A program made the translations under genes and the position numbers. Positions 41,796 to 51,607 of a stretch of 64,000 nucleotides of DNA are shown in pieces. The DNA lies in the NCBI GenBank assembly GCA_015486055.1, contig WFSJ01000013.1, positions 1-64,000 of the forward strand. Direction: 5' to 3'. This DNA is from Acidobacteriota bacterium (GTDB lineage Bacteria > Acidobacteriota > Aminicenantia > S016-38). Numbering within the stretch: the first letter of the stretch is position 1; each line of letters begins with the position of its first letter. The notes under the pieces were generated by a model. It was not told where the DNA came from. It saw only the letters and a program-made list of their open reading frames with translations, and searched no databases.

Positions 41796-42680
41796 ATGAA
41801 CCTGACCCCGCAAAAAGCGAAAAAAAGACCTGCTGTTTTCCCTTTTGTTCTTCTTGTCGGGGCTATTTCTATATCCTTTGCTAGCATATTCATAAAGCTC
41901 TGTGGCGAAGTTCCTTCCCTTGTAATTGCTACTTTTAGGACGGGAGTTGTCTCAATATTTCTGTTTCCATTCTTTGTGGTCAAAGGTAAAAAATTCCCAA
42001 AAAAATTTCTACTTCTTTCTCTTCTTTCGGGTCTTGGTCTTGCCTTTCATTTTGGATTCTGGATATCTTCCCTGAAATATACAACAGTAGCATCCTCACT
42101 TTTCGTTCTCTCCGTATATCCCTTCCTTGTAGGAGCGGCTTCCCATTTCATATTAAAAGAAAAGCTCACCGCAAGTTTCACCATCGGTTCTTTGATAACT
42201 CTTGCAGGGGTAGGGATAATTTTCTCGCTTGGCTTCTCATCTTTTTCACTTACCTTGGGAAATCTCCTTTCATTTCTCGGGGCGGTTTCCCTTGTAGTTT
42301 ACTTTATACCGGGAAGAGTGGCGAGAAAGAAAATCGCAATAATTCCATTCCTCTTTGTTGTTTATTCAACGGCGACAGTTTTTCTTCTGGGAGCTTCATT
42401 TGCCTTTGGTTCCAGGTTTACAGGATACAGCACAAAAAGCTACTTATATCTAATCCTTCTCGCTGTAGTCTCCCAGGGACTTGGACACTCTTCATTTAAC
42501 TGGGCATTGAGATATATAAAAGCTGCTCTCGTAAGCATAACCACTCTCGCAGAACCTATAGGGGCTAGCATACTGGCCTGGTTAATCTTTAAAGAATCCT
42601 TATCCCCGACAAAAATCCTTGGCGTTTCCCTCGTAATCTTCGGCATTTTAGTCGCATGGAGAAAGGAGAAGGAAGATTAA
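41796..42680 (+). CDS. EamA/DMT-family transporter
   Basis: This 294-residue inner-membrane protein has ten hydrophobic helices in two homologous EamA halves, typical of drug/metabolite exporters. VGAISISFASIFIKLCGEVP opens the first half, LSGLGLAFHFGFWISSLKYT and the conserved YPFLVGAASHFILKEKL follow. The second half contains SFNWALRYIKAALVSITTLAEPIGASIL and the ending FKESLSPTKILGVSLVIFG. The substrate is unknown. TAAACT at 41784-41789 ends six bases before the ATG, with no Shine-Dalgarno, so the mRNA may be leaderless. Confidence 0.9.
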   Translation: MNLTPQKAKKRPAVFPFVLLVGAISISFASIFIKLCGEVPSLVIATFRTGVVSIFLFPFFVVKGKKFPKKFLLLSLLSGLGLAFHFGFWISSLKYTTVASSLFVLSVYPFLVGAASHFILKEKLTASFTIGSLITLAGVGIIFSLGFSSFSLTLGNLLSFLGAVSLVVYFIPGRVARKKIAIIPFLFVVYSTATVFLLGASFAFGSRFTGYSTKSYLYLILLAVVSQGLGHSSFNWALRYIKAALVSITTLAEPIGASILAWLIFKESLSPTKILGVSLVIFGILVAWRKEKED

Positions 42681-42718
42681 GATTTCAGGAAAGTATCACA
42701 GAAATCATACTGAATAAG

Positions 42719-42748
42719 TTGCACAGGCTTGATCTATTTAACTATAAT
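42719..42748 (+). promoter_or_regulatory. Promoter of the FG-GAP/transglutaminase lipoprotein gene
   Basis: TTGCAC (42719-42724) and TATAAT (42743-42748) are 18 bp apart, followed by AAAAGGAGG just before the ATG at 42779. Confidence 0.6.
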
Positions 42749-42778
42749 ATAACGAAAGCTCAAAAAAGGAGGTAAAAA

Positions 42779-45490
42779 ATGAGAAGATTAACTGAGATGC
42801 TTATTTTTATAATCGCTCTTTTTTTAATACTCCAGGGATGTGCTGAAAAGAGAATAAAAACTGAATATATTACTATAAAGCCAGGGGACTGGGTTGTCCT
42901 TGGAGAGAGAAAGCCAGAACTTCCCCGTCAAGTCCTCCTCGCCATAGAGAAAGTTCCTACCTGGTTAAAAGATGAATTAAGATGGAAAATGGAGGAACTA
43001 TACCTGACAAAAATGAAATTCAATGGTTTATCCTCCCCTGCTCTCTTGGACATAAATTCAGACGGACTAAATGACCTGATTGTAGGTACAAAAGATGGAA
43101 TAGTGGAAATCTTTCTAAATGTTGGCTCAAAACACCATCCTATCTTTAAAAAAGTGTCCAATTTATATCCTGGGATAGATGTCGTTGATGATGCCACCCC
43201 ATTCCCAGTGGATGTGGATGGAGATGGAGACATTGATCTTGTGTTTGGAAACAACAGGGGAAAGGTTATCCTTTACGAAAATGTGGGACTAAAAAACGGC
43301 AGGGTACAGTTTAAGGAAAGAAGAGACTTTTTTGTTGTAGAGAAAAAAGACGACAAGGGCAAGAAGAAAGAGGAGATAGATGTCGGGGAGTATTCGGTAC
43401 CTCTTCTTTTCGATATGAACGGCAAGGGAATTCTTGACCTCATAGTCGGGTCTAAAGATGGAAAAATTCACCATTTTATAAATACGGGTACCAGAAAACA
43501 TCCTGAATGGAAAGAGGATCTGGATGAGAAGGCAAAAACAGGTTTACTATATAAGCATGTGTCCCTGTTCCACGGTATAAACGTGGAGGAAAGGGCTGCT
43601 CCGGCTCTATACTACTCTAAGATACACGGCAAAAAGATCCTTACGCTGTTAGTTTTTGACAATAAAGGAGAACCTAAAGTTTATACCTATGATTTTGGAG
43701 GACATGTTGAAAAAAAATTCTCTAAATTCCCACCGGATATTTATACTTCCCACTGGAAAGAGTCCAAAATAGTTGGCAAAATGATAAAACCTTGGCCTCC
43801 TGAAAAGGGAGTTCTCATCCCCAGGGTTTTTGACTTTGACGGGGACGGCAATGAGGATATGCTTATAGGAAGTTCTTCTGGAAAAATCCACCTTATAAAG
43901 GACATCGCCACAAAGAATGCTACCCATAAGATTTCTCTGCAAAATCTGACAGGAGGAAGCGAATCTCTGGGAGGATACGACATTATCAGTGGGGGAACAA
44001 ATGAACATACCGCTCTTAAATTTCTCAACCCAAAATATGTAAATGCATATTCCAAGCTCATATTAAGTTCAGAAAAGAAATATGTGGACGAGGTAGCCTT
44101 TACTATTGCCCATACTGCAACAAAAGTTTTAAAGGCCATGGTCGATTCTCCCGAAGATAAAGAGGGCATAAGTTATTCCCCTGAAGTCCTTCTTGAAAAT
44201 GCTAAAGAACTATACAAAATCGCAAGAACCTTGCCCTATGTAAGGCTCGTTGAAAAAAGAAATTACACTACTGTAGCCCTTATGTGGAAGGATGGAAAAT
44301 GGCATGAACTTCCCAAAAAATTTTATTATTGGTATATAGTGCACCCCAGAACAAGGTTTGAGGCACCATCATATTATCTGGGTAAGTTCTGGAGGGAATA
44401 TCTCTTTACTAATAACAAATATGGCAAAAGTCTTTACGAAGCTGTAAAAGATGCCAAGAATGCATACAATGCTATAGAAAAAGCTCACAAATGGACAAGG
44501 GTATTTTTTGAATGGGGAGAAGAAAGTCACGACAAATTACCCCAGGAACCCTACAATGCCAATTACGGCTCATGTGGCGAATGGAGCATATTTGGAGTGG
44601 CTATTGGAAGGACCCTCTTAATACCCACAAGGCTTGCGAATGATTGGGGAGAAGACCATGTCTGGAATGAATTTTACAGTGACGGCAAGTGGCATCACTG
44701 GGATATAAATTCAGATGTCAAAAAGGGATTGGACAACCCGAGACTCTATGAAAGAAATTGGAAAAAATTCATTTCCTCTGTGTGGACTATAAGGGGAGAT
44801 GATTCTATTTATCCTATCTCAGAAAAATACACAGGCCTTGCCACTGTAAAATTAAAGGTAGTAGATGATGAAGAAAATAAAAGCCCTATTGCAGGAGCTA
44901 TGGTTGTAGTCCTTTCAGGATGGGCTCCTGAGAAGGGATACGACAAGGCGCCCCTCCTCTCTATCTGGGGGGTTACCGACGAAAATGGAGAGGTGAAGTT
45001 TAAGCTAGGAGAAAATAAATACAAATTCCTTATTTCCGCTCCTAATTATGGTCTGAAGACCGTAGAGCTTCAGGACTCTCAGGGAAATAAGAATCACATA
45101 ATAGAGGGTAAAAATTACGATATTCTTGTCTCCTATGGATATAGTATTCAGAGAGCGAAAAAATACAAAAAACCAATAGTAAAATGGAAGAAGCTCGCAG
45201 GCAGAATTTTAAAAATCAAGACCTCTTCCTTTCAGAAAATAAGGGTTCCTCTTGATTACCCTGCAAAATACCATTACATAACAGGAAATGAGGTCACAGT
45301 TCCCTCAGAAGGTAAACTAATTTACTTCATCTGTAGTAAGGCAGAGGAGGAAAAGTTCGAAAAGGGGCAGAACTTCAAAGTCATAGCCTATGGAACAGTG
45401 GACAAAGAAATTAGACTTCCAAAAGGTTACAGACTGGTCTTTCTTAATCAAAGCAAGGCTACATGGTTCAGAGTAAGAATAAACCGCTAA
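42779..45490 (+). CDS. Lipoprotein with FG-GAP/VCBS repeats and a PNGase-like transglutaminase core
   Basis: This 903-residue exported lipoprotein has a lipobox IILQGCAEK-like end of the signal peptide (ILQGCAEK; Cys near residue 21). Four FG-GAP-type beta-propeller repeats follow (about 80-400), each with a D-x-D/N-x-DG-x-x-D calcium loop such as VDVDGDGDIDLVFG and FDFDGDGNEDMLIG. Next comes a helical part (420-560) and a transglutaminase-fold domain with Cys599 in YGSCGEW, His627 in DHVWNE and Asp642 in HHWDIN. The CGEW and DHVW spacing resembles peptide:N-glycanase cores. The C-terminus holds a beta-sandwich with an AGAMVVVLSGW segment. It may cut or crosslink surface peptides or glycopeptides (inference). 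The strong GGAGG fixes the start. Confidence 0.85.
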   Translation: MRRLTEMLIFIIALFLILQGCAEKRIKTEYITIKPGDWVVLGERKPELPRQVLLAIEKVPTWLKDELRWKMEELYLTKMKFNGLSSPALLDINSDGLNDLIVGTKDGIVEIFLNVGSKHHPIFKKVSNLYPGIDVVDDATPFPVDVDGDGDIDLVFGNNRGKVILYENVGLKNGRVQFKERRDFFVVEKKDDKGKKKEEIDVGEYSVPLLFDMNGKGILDLIVGSKDGKIHHFINTGTRKHPEWKEDLDEKAKTGLLYKHVSLFHGINVEERAAPALYYSKIHGKKILTLLVFDNKGEPKVYTYDFGGHVEKKFSKFPPDIYTSHWKESKIVGKMIKPWPPEKGVLIPRVFDFDGDGNEDMLIGSSSGKIHLIKDIATKNATHKISLQNLTGGSESLGGYDIISGGTNEHTALKFLNPKYVNAYSKLILSSEKKYVDEVAFTIAHTATKVLKAMVDSPEDKEGISYSPEVLLENAKELYKIARTLPYVRLVEKRNYTTVALMWKDGKWHELPKKFYYWYIVHPRTRFEAPSYYLGKFWREYLFTNNKYGKSLYEAVKDAKNAYNAIEKAHKWTRVFFEWGEESHDKLPQEPYNANYGSCGEWSIFGVAIGRTLLIPTRLANDWGEDHVWNEFYSDGKWHHWDINSDVKKGLDNPRLYERNWKKFISSVWTIRGDDSIYPISEKYTGLATVKLKVVDDEENKSPIAGAMVVVLSGWAPEKGYDKAPLLSIWGVTDENGEVKFKLGENKYKFLISAPNYGLKTVELQDSQGNKNHIIEGKNYDILVSYGYSIQRAKKYKKPIVKWKKLAGRILKIKTSSFQKIRVPLDYPAKYHYITGNEVTVPSEGKLIYFICSKAEEEKFEKGQNFKVIAYGTVDKEIRLPKGYRLVFLNQSKATWFRVRINR

Positions 45491-45513
45491 GAAGAAATGT
45501 AAATCATGCTTTT

Positions 45514-47625
45514 TTATTTTAAGAAACGGTCAAAGAAATTTGCTGAGGCTTGATAGGCTTTAAGCCAGGTTTTGTGCATTAGAAAATCGTGAATTTCATC
45601 AGGAAAAATTAAAGTCTCCACATGGGCTTTTCCTAATTCCCTGAGTCTCTGGACGAGATCAGTAGTTTGGATAAAGTCAACATTGCGATCATCGTCTCCG
45701 TGAATAAAAAGCACAGGTGACGTCCACGAATCTACATCAGCCACAGGAGAAGATTTATATGCAACCCTTAGCTCTTCTCGTCCCTCTATTCTCCAGTCTT
45801 CGCTTCCTCTCATCATTCCTCTGTAGGACCAGTCATGGACACCATGAAAATCCACACCTGCTGTGAAAAGGTCTGAATTCCTCGCAAGCCCCAGAGCCGT
45901 TAGATAACCGCCGTATGAACCTCCCCATAGGCCAATTTTAAGTGGGTTGACAAAGGGGAGTCTCTGAAGGAATTTTGCCCCGGCCACAATATCTTGATAC
46001 TCAGATGCTCCTTCAGGGCCCTGATTAGGAGCAGTTCTAAAAGCAGCTCCATAGCCAATACCTGAGCGATAATTTACAGAAAGTACCACATAGCCTTTGC
46101 TCACAAGATACTGGTTAAAGGCATAGGAGTTATGATAATACTCAAAGTAATGCCATCCCAAAACCATCTGGCGAATCGGACCCCCATGCATAAATATAAT
46201 TCCAGGTCGAGAATCTCCTGTCTTTACGCCCTCTGGGACAAAAAGCTGTCCGTGGATTTTAAGACCATCTCCGGCCTTAAAAATCACTTTTACGGGCTTG
46301 ATAATTTTCTTTATGGGGAAATTTGTAGGAATAAGCTCAGGCGAAATAAGCTTCGGTCTTCCTCCTTTTATGGGAATTACAGCTGGTGCTGCAGGCTGCT
46401 TTGCAGTGGAACAGATGAGGACTATGTTTTTACCTGAGGGAACTACCACAGGGCTCCATTCTATCCCCTTCCCGGATGTCAAAGGTTTTGGCTCACCGCC
46501 ATATATGGAAACTTCCCAGAGATGCCTCCTGTCTATGTCGCCCTTATTTGAATTGAATATCAATGTTTTCCCGTCAGGGCCTATAGCAAGATTTTCTACC
46601 TCATATCTACCTGGGGTAAGGCAAAGAACCTTCCTATCCCTTAGCAATAGAGAATACAAATGCATCCACCCGTCCTGTTCAGAATAGAAGATTAGATGGT
46701 CATTGCCAGCCCAAAGTAAAGGATGGTGAGGATAATACTGGGCAAATCCACCGCCCTTTACGACTTCAAATACTTTTTCCCCTTTGCCTGTATAAATATT
46801 AAAAATCCAGATGGAAAATGGAGCATTCCATACATCCCAGATGGGTTTCCTTTTCATTTTCGCTCCAGGAAGTCGTATGAAGGCAATGCGTCTTCCGTCA
46901 GGAGACCAGACAGGACAAAGGTCCCTGTTTACATTCGGAAGGAGCCATTTTATTTCTTTCTTTCCAAGATTATAAATACCAATAAAGCTATGGTCATTTC
47001 TGATACTTACAAATGCCAATTGAGAACCATCAGGAGACCAGTTAAAGAAACGATTATTTCCTCTAACTTTGAATAGAACTCCTGGTTTTTGGGTACCATT
47101 TAGAGGGACAACGAAAACCTTCCCCTGATTTCTAAAAACTACAAGGTCTCCTTTAGGGGAAATTACTGGTTCTGTGCCCTGGCCGAGTTTCCACGGTTTT
47201 CCGCCTTTCACTTTTATGGCCCAGACATCTCTTTCAACACCCTCAGGATTGCTGTTAGGATTAGGGTATTCTCCTCTCTTATTAGGTTCCCCTCCTAAAA
47301 CATAAACTAAAATGTTCCCATCAGGGGAGAATCCAAGATGTGAAATTTCTTGTCCATTGTCTTCAGTATAATTTGTTATCCGTCGTGCTACATAATTTGG
47401 CCCGTCGGCGACCCAGATATTCCTTTTACCTTGGTCATCAAAGACCCACGCTACCCTATCTTTTCTCTGAGCTACAATTATATGGGATGGGAAGGGAACG
47501 CTAAGAACATCTTTTAAGGTGAAGGAAAGAAGATTTTTGTAGGACACAAGAGATAGGAAGAGGAAAAAGAGTAAAGGAATTAACCACTGCCCATTTTTAT
47601 TTTTTCCTCTTATGCCTGCTTTCAT
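45514..47625 (-). CDS. S9-family (prolyl oligopeptidase/acylaminoacyl) serine peptidase, exported
   Basis: This 703-residue peptidase has an N-terminal signal/anchor (residues 12-35), WD-like PD40 beta-propeller repeats (about 60-400; LGFSPDGN, NWSPDGSQLAF, VWSPDGRRIAF) and a C-terminal alpha/beta-hydrolase. The catalytic serine is Ser570 in LWGGSYGGYLTALG, the aspartate is in FIHGDDDRNVDF and the histidine in DEIHDFLM; HGGPIRQ lies at the oxyanion region. It cleaves small peptides outside the inner membrane. The ATG at 47625 follows AAGGAGGTG; the upstream in-frame ATG at 47643 overlaps that ribosome site. It is divergent from the tricorn-like gene. Confidence 0.93.
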   Translation of the reverse strand: MKAGIRGKNKNGQWLIPLLFFLFLSLVSYKNLLSFTLKDVLSVPFPSHIIVAQRKDRVAWVFDDQGKRNIWVADGPNYVARRITNYTEDNGQEISHLGFSPDGNILVYVLGGEPNKRGEYPNPNSNPEGVERDVWAIKVKGGKPWKLGQGTEPVISPKGDLVVFRNQGKVFVVPLNGTQKPGVLFKVRGNNRFFNWSPDGSQLAFVSIRNDHSFIGIYNLGKKEIKWLLPNVNRDLCPVWSPDGRRIAFIRLPGAKMKRKPIWDVWNAPFSIWIFNIYTGKGEKVFEVVKGGGFAQYYPHHPLLWAGNDHLIFYSEQDGWMHLYSLLLRDRKVLCLTPGRYEVENLAIGPDGKTLIFNSNKGDIDRRHLWEVSIYGGEPKPLTSGKGIEWSPVVVPSGKNIVLICSTAKQPAAPAVIPIKGGRPKLISPELIPTNFPIKKIIKPVKVIFKAGDGLKIHGQLFVPEGVKTGDSRPGIIFMHGGPIRQMVLGWHYFEYYHNSYAFNQYLVSKGYVVLSVNYRSGIGYGAAFRTAPNQGPEGASEYQDIVAGAKFLQRLPFVNPLKIGLWGGSYGGYLTALGLARNSDLFTAGVDFHGVHDWSYRGMMRGSEDWRIEGREELRVAYKSSPVADVDSWTSPVLFIHGDDDRNVDFIQTTDLVQRLRELGKAHVETLIFPDEIHDFLMHKTWLKAYQASANFFDRFLK

Positions 47626-47643
47626 AATTTCACCTCCTTCCAT

Positions 47644-47672
47644 CCTATAGCATTCGGGACATTAAAAGTCAA
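47644..47672 (-). promoter_or_regulatory. Promoter of the S9 peptidase gene
   Basis: Minus-strand TTGACT (47672-47667) and TATAGG (47649-47644) are 17 bp apart. The start would be near 47637, immediately before the Shine-Dalgarno, so the leader is only about 12 bases. Confidence 0.6.
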
Positions 47673-47771
47673 GATTCCTTAGCGGAAACCGAAAGAATAT
47701 TGGAAATATATAGAACCTTAATCATATTTTCTCGTAGAAGAATGTATGATAGTTTCCACATCATTGCTTTA

Positions 47772-47800
47772 TTTACATAGGAGAAAAAAGTCTATATCAT
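47772..47800 (+). promoter_or_regulatory. Promoter of the tricorn-like peptidase gene
   Basis: TTTACA (47772-47777) and TATCAT (47795-47800) are 17 bp apart, followed by CGGAGG and the ATG at 47817. It lies back-to-back with the S9 peptidase promoter. Confidence 0.65.
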
Positions 47801-47816
47801 TTGTTCGGAGGTTATT

Positions 47817-50800
47817 ATGAAGAAGGTCTTTGTTTTTCTACTCGCTCTGGGGTTGAGCTTTGCCTCTACAAAGCTTTTGAGGACCCCGCAAATAAGTGGG
47901 AACAAAATTGTTTTCTCTTACCAGGGAGATATCTGGATTGCCCCGGCTACAGGAGGCACTGCCCACAAGCTAACCTCAGCTCCTGGCTTCGAGGCCTATC
48001 CAAGGTTCTCTCCTGACGGTAAATATGTGGCATTTATTGGCCAGTACTATGGTGGAAACGATGTTTATGTGGTTCCAACAAAAGGAGGCGATCCGAAAAA
48101 ACTCACCTATCATACAAGTTCTGAGATGGTAGTTGGCTGGTCCCCGAAAGGTAAGGTGATATTCACATCTGACAGGGAAACCATTTTCCCTACTGTTCTT
48201 AAGTTTTACGCTGTTGGAATAAATGGTGGATTCCCGAAAGCTCTTCCAATCGACAGAGGAAGCTTTATAGATTTTTCTCCTGACGGAAAATATGTAGCAT
48301 TTAACAGAAACAGCGGTTATTTCTGGTGGTGGAAACGATATAAGGGAAGTGCAAATTTAGATGTATGGCTCCTTGATAAAAAGACAGGAAAGTTCACAAA
48401 ATTAACTAACTGGAAAGGTAACGACTCTTGGCCAATGTTTGGAAAGGACGGAAAAATCTATTTTGTCTCCGACAGACAAGGAATGGCAAATCTATATTCA
48501 ATGGACTTCAAGGCAAAGAACCCAAAAAGCACAATAAAAAAGCTCACTAATTTCAAAAATATAAATATTGAGTGGCCCTCAATTTCTACTGAAAGGGACA
48601 GAATAGCTTTTGAGGCAGGCGGAAACCTCTATGTTTACACTATAAAAAACGGGAAACTTCAGAAACTTGATATAAATGCTTCTGGAGATTTGCCCTTCAA
48701 TTTAAAGGAAGTTTATAATCCGAAAAAGCTTATCCAAGATTATGATATATCTCCAAATGGCAAAAGGGTTTTGGTTGTGGCAAGGGGCGAGGTATTCTCA
48801 ATTCCCGCAAAATATGGACCCACAAGAAATATCTCAAAAACTCCTGCAAGGGAGGAATGGGCAACATGGGCTCCTGACGGAAAGCGTATAGCTTATTTCT
48901 CTGACGAAAATGGAGAATTCCAGCTCTACATAGTAAAGGAAAAAACAGGGGAAAAGGAAAAGATAACAAATATTCCAAAATTTAAATACAATCCAGTTTG
49001 GGCCCCTGATTCAAAGAAAATAGCCTTCTCAACTAATGATGGGAAGATATATGTAGTTTATCTCGAGAAGAAAAAGCTGACAACGGTTGACAGGAACAGA
49101 ACCGGCCTGGTTACCGACTTCTCATGGTCCCCGGATTCCAAATGGCTTGCCTATGTTCTCAGGAATAAAGTGGGATATGGAAGCATATATGTTTTTAACT
49201 CCCTTACAAAGAAAAAAAAGCCCCTTATAATCTCATCGTTCAGTGACTACGAACCTGAATTCACACAGGACGGAAAGAGGTTGATTTATCTATCAACAAG
49301 CGTGATAAAACTCAACTACAACTTCTTTGCAGGCAATTTTTCATCAAATGCAGAGGTAAAATTAATGAGCCTTGACCTTGTCCCAGGATTGAAGGATATT
49401 TACAAACCCAAACCTGACGAAGAGGAAAACGGAGAAAAGAAGGAAGAAAAGGGCAAAAAGACCAAGAAAAAGGAAAAAATAAATGTGAAGATAGACTTCA
49501 ACAATATAGAAGCAAGGATTAAAACTGTACCTGTAAAGCCCGGCAGTTACACTGCACTTTCTACAACAAAGAGTTATTATTTATTCCTTGACCGGGCGGA
49601 AAAAACTCTTAAAGCATACAATATAAAGACAAGAAAGATAGAAACTCTGATAAAGGGTGTAAAGGATTATGCTCTTTCTGCAAAGGGAACCCATATCGCA
49701 TATATGAAGGGTAAGAATATTGCCATAGCAAAGGTCGGAAAGGTGCAGAAGGATGAGTTCGTTTCACTTGATGCCATGAGTATGGAACTCAACAGGGTGG
49801 CAGAATGGAGACAGATCTTCCATGAAGCATGGAGAATGGTTAGGGACTTCTTCTATGACAAAAGAATTCATGGGCTCAACTGGAAGGCGATCGGAAAGAA
49901 ATATGAGACTCTTCTTCCCTATGTAAGAACAAGGCAGGAGTTGAATACATTAATTGAGGAAATGGTTGGAGAGCTTAATGCTTCACACCAAGGAGCAAGG
50001 GGAGGAGATTATGGAATTAAACTTCCAACATACAATGTAGGGTACATAGGAGCAAGCTTCAATCCTGATTATAAAAAGGAGCTTTACAAAATAAAGCACA
50101 TTTATTCTCAGGATCCTGATGTTGAAGCATTCAAAAATCCGATTTCAGGTCTTGCAAAGGAAGGTGAATATATAATCTCAATAGATGGGGAGAAGATAAC
50201 CACAAAAAGAAATATTTATTCTTACTTGGTAGGAAAGTCCAAAAAGGAAGTAGAAATAGTTCTCTCGCCGGATGGAACCCCAGAAAAATCTAGGAAAATC
50301 ACAGTAAAAACTCTTCCATCTGAGAAAAACCTTATATACCATGATTGGGTTGCTAAGAAAAGGAAATATGTAGATGTAAAGAGCGGCGGGAAAATAGGAT
50401 ATATTCACCTAAGGGATATGGTAACCTTCGGAATGACCCAGTTCCTTCGCTGGATTAATGCCTACAGATATAAAGATGCCATCATACTGGATGTCAGATT
50501 CAACGGAGGAGGAGGAATAGACCCATACTTAATAGATATTCTTGAGAGAAGACAGTATCAAACAGTAAAGGGAAGAAACCAAGAAGTGGTCGAAAGGCCA
50601 ATGAGCGCATTCTACGGGCATGTGGCAGTTCTTATAAATCAATTCTCATACTCGGATGCAGAGGTTTTCCCTGCAGGCTTTAAAGCAAGGAAACTTGGAA
50701 CCCTTATCGGAGTTCCAACCCTTGGATTTGTTATAGCAGTTACAGCTCATCCTATGATAGACGGGGGCTATGTAAGACAAACAAGCTGGGGACTCTGGGA

Positions 50801-50981
50801 ACTTAGTGGAAAAATGCTTGAAGCAAGAGGTGCAATCCCTGACATATATGTGGAAAATCCACCTGAAGCCGTTTTGGAGGGGAAAGACCCTCAGCTTGAT
50901 AGGGCCATTGAATTCCTAATGAAACAGATAAAGAAACATCCAAGGAAAAAATATCCAATAAACTATTTTAAAAAACATTGA
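47817..50981 (+). CDS. Tricorn-like S41 protease, exported
   Basis: This 1054-residue homologue of the tricorn protease has a signal peptide (residues 1-17). An N-terminal propeller of PD40 repeats follows (RFSPDGKYVAFIG, TWAPDGKRIAYFSDENGE, VWAPDSKKIAFST). Then come a lysine/glutamate-rich linker (about 535-560), a helical C1-like region, a PDZ domain (about 755-850) and the S41 catalytic domain. Tricorn's active residues appear in order: Ser723-His724 (LNASHQG), Ser946-Asp947 (FSYSDAEVFPAG) and Glu1002 (MLEARGAIPD). It should cut oligopeptides into di- and tripeptides outside the cytoplasm. Classical archaeal tricorn is cytosolic; the secreted version is the oddity here. CGGAGG supports the start. 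Confidence 0.93.
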   Translation: MKKVFVFLLALGLSFASTKLLRTPQISGNKIVFSYQGDIWIAPATGGTAHKLTSAPGFEAYPRFSPDGKYVAFIGQYYGGNDVYVVPTKGGDPKKLTYHTSSEMVVGWSPKGKVIFTSDRETIFPTVLKFYAVGINGGFPKALPIDRGSFIDFSPDGKYVAFNRNSGYFWWWKRYKGSANLDVWLLDKKTGKFTKLTNWKGNDSWPMFGKDGKIYFVSDRQGMANLYSMDFKAKNPKSTIKKLTNFKNINIEWPSISTERDRIAFEAGGNLYVYTIKNGKLQKLDINASGDLPFNLKEVYNPKKLIQDYDISPNGKRVLVVARGEVFSIPAKYGPTRNISKTPAREEWATWAPDGKRIAYFSDENGEFQLYIVKEKTGEKEKITNIPKFKYNPVWAPDSKKIAFSTNDGKIYVVYLEKKKLTTVDRNRTGLVTDFSWSPDSKWLAYVLRNKVGYGSIYVFNSLTKKKKPLIISSFSDYEPEFTQDGKRLIYLSTSVIKLNYNFFAGNFSSNAEVKLMSLDLVPGLKDIYKPKPDEEENGEKKEEKGKKTKKKEKINVKIDFNNIEARIKTVPVKPGSYTALSTTKSYYLFLDRAEKTLKAYNIKTRKIETLIKGVKDYALSAKGTHIAYMKGKNIAIAKVGKVQKDEFVSLDAMSMELNRVAEWRQIFHEAWRMVRDFFYDKRIHGLNWKAIGKKYETLLPYVRTRQELNTLIEEMVGELNASHQGARGGDYGIKLPTYNVGYIGASFNPDYKKELYKIKHIYSQDPDVEAFKNPISGLAKEGEYIISIDGEKITTKRNIYSYLVGKSKKEVEIVLSPDGTPEKSRKITVKTLPSEKNLIYHDWVAKKRKYVDVKSGGKIGYIHLRDMVTFGMTQFLRWINAYRYKDAIILDVRFNGGGGIDPYLIDILERRQYQTVKGRNQEVVERPMSAFYGHVAVLINQFSYSDAEVFPAGFKARKLGTLIGVPTLGFVIAVTAHPMIDGGYVRQTSWGLWELSGKMLEARGAIPDIYVENPPEAVLEGKDPQLDRAIEFLMKQIKKHPRKKYPINYFKKH

Positions 50982-51031
50982 TGAGGAAGCCATAGGAGAC
51001 TCATAAAATTAAGTTAAGAAAGGAGGAAATA

Positions 51032-51478
51032 ATGAGCGAAAAAATCAAGATTGGGATTATCATTTGTGACCGTTATAGAACATGTGCTGGAGGAAAATGT
51101 TTCAGGTCACTCAGGAACAGAGAGGGAGCCTTCAGTATTTATAGAGGAAAGGAAGTAGAAGTTGTGGGATTCACAACCTGCGGAGGCTGTCCTGGAGGAA
51201 ACATTGAATATGCACCGGAAGAGATGAAGAAAAATGGGGCCCAGGTGATTCATCTTGCTACCGGATTTGTCGTTGGATACCCTCCCTGTCCATATGTAAC
51301 ATACTTCCGAGATTTTATAAAGGAAAAATTCGATTTAAAAGTTGTTGTAGGAACCCATCCTATCCCTCAGAAATACTATATCATCCATAAAAAACTCGGC
51401 ACATGGGATTCCCCAAAATGGAAAGAGCTTATAAAGCCTACGCTAACGGATGAGAAAACCCGACTCTCTTATGATTGA
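51032..51478 (+). CDS. CGGC-domain protein
   Basis: This 148-residue cysteine-rich protein has the CGGC domain. It begins IKIGIIICDRYRTCAGGKCFRS, contains GFTTCGGCPGGNIEYAPEEM (the name-giving motif) and later GYPPCPYVTYF. The cysteine pattern suggests a metal- or cluster-binding site, but the function is unknown. A GAAAGGAGG Shine-Dalgarno precedes the ATG. It is a single gene: the 129 bases after it hold nothing recognisable, and the next genes are on the other strand. Confidence 0.85.
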   Translation: MSEKIKIGIIICDRYRTCAGGKCFRSLRNREGAFSIYRGKEVEVVGFTTCGGCPGGNIEYAPEEMKKNGAQVIHLATGFVVGYPPCPYVTYFRDFIKEKFDLKVVVGTHPIPQKYYIIHKKLGTWDSPKWKELIKPTLTDEKTRLSYD

Positions 51479-51607
51479 CGAATAACAAGCTAAAAAACTG
51501 AAAGATAATTCTCCCCATCCATTCTACTATGAAGTGGATTTTGGTTCTTTCTAAAGAGCAAAGTGCTTATAAAACATTAGAGGACGTATAGCTTTCCCAG
51601 AAAAGGG

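Noticed and set aside
47626-47643. ATG at 47643 as start of the S9 peptidase
   Set aside because: It overlaps the AAGGAGG ribosome site that serves the ATG at 47625.
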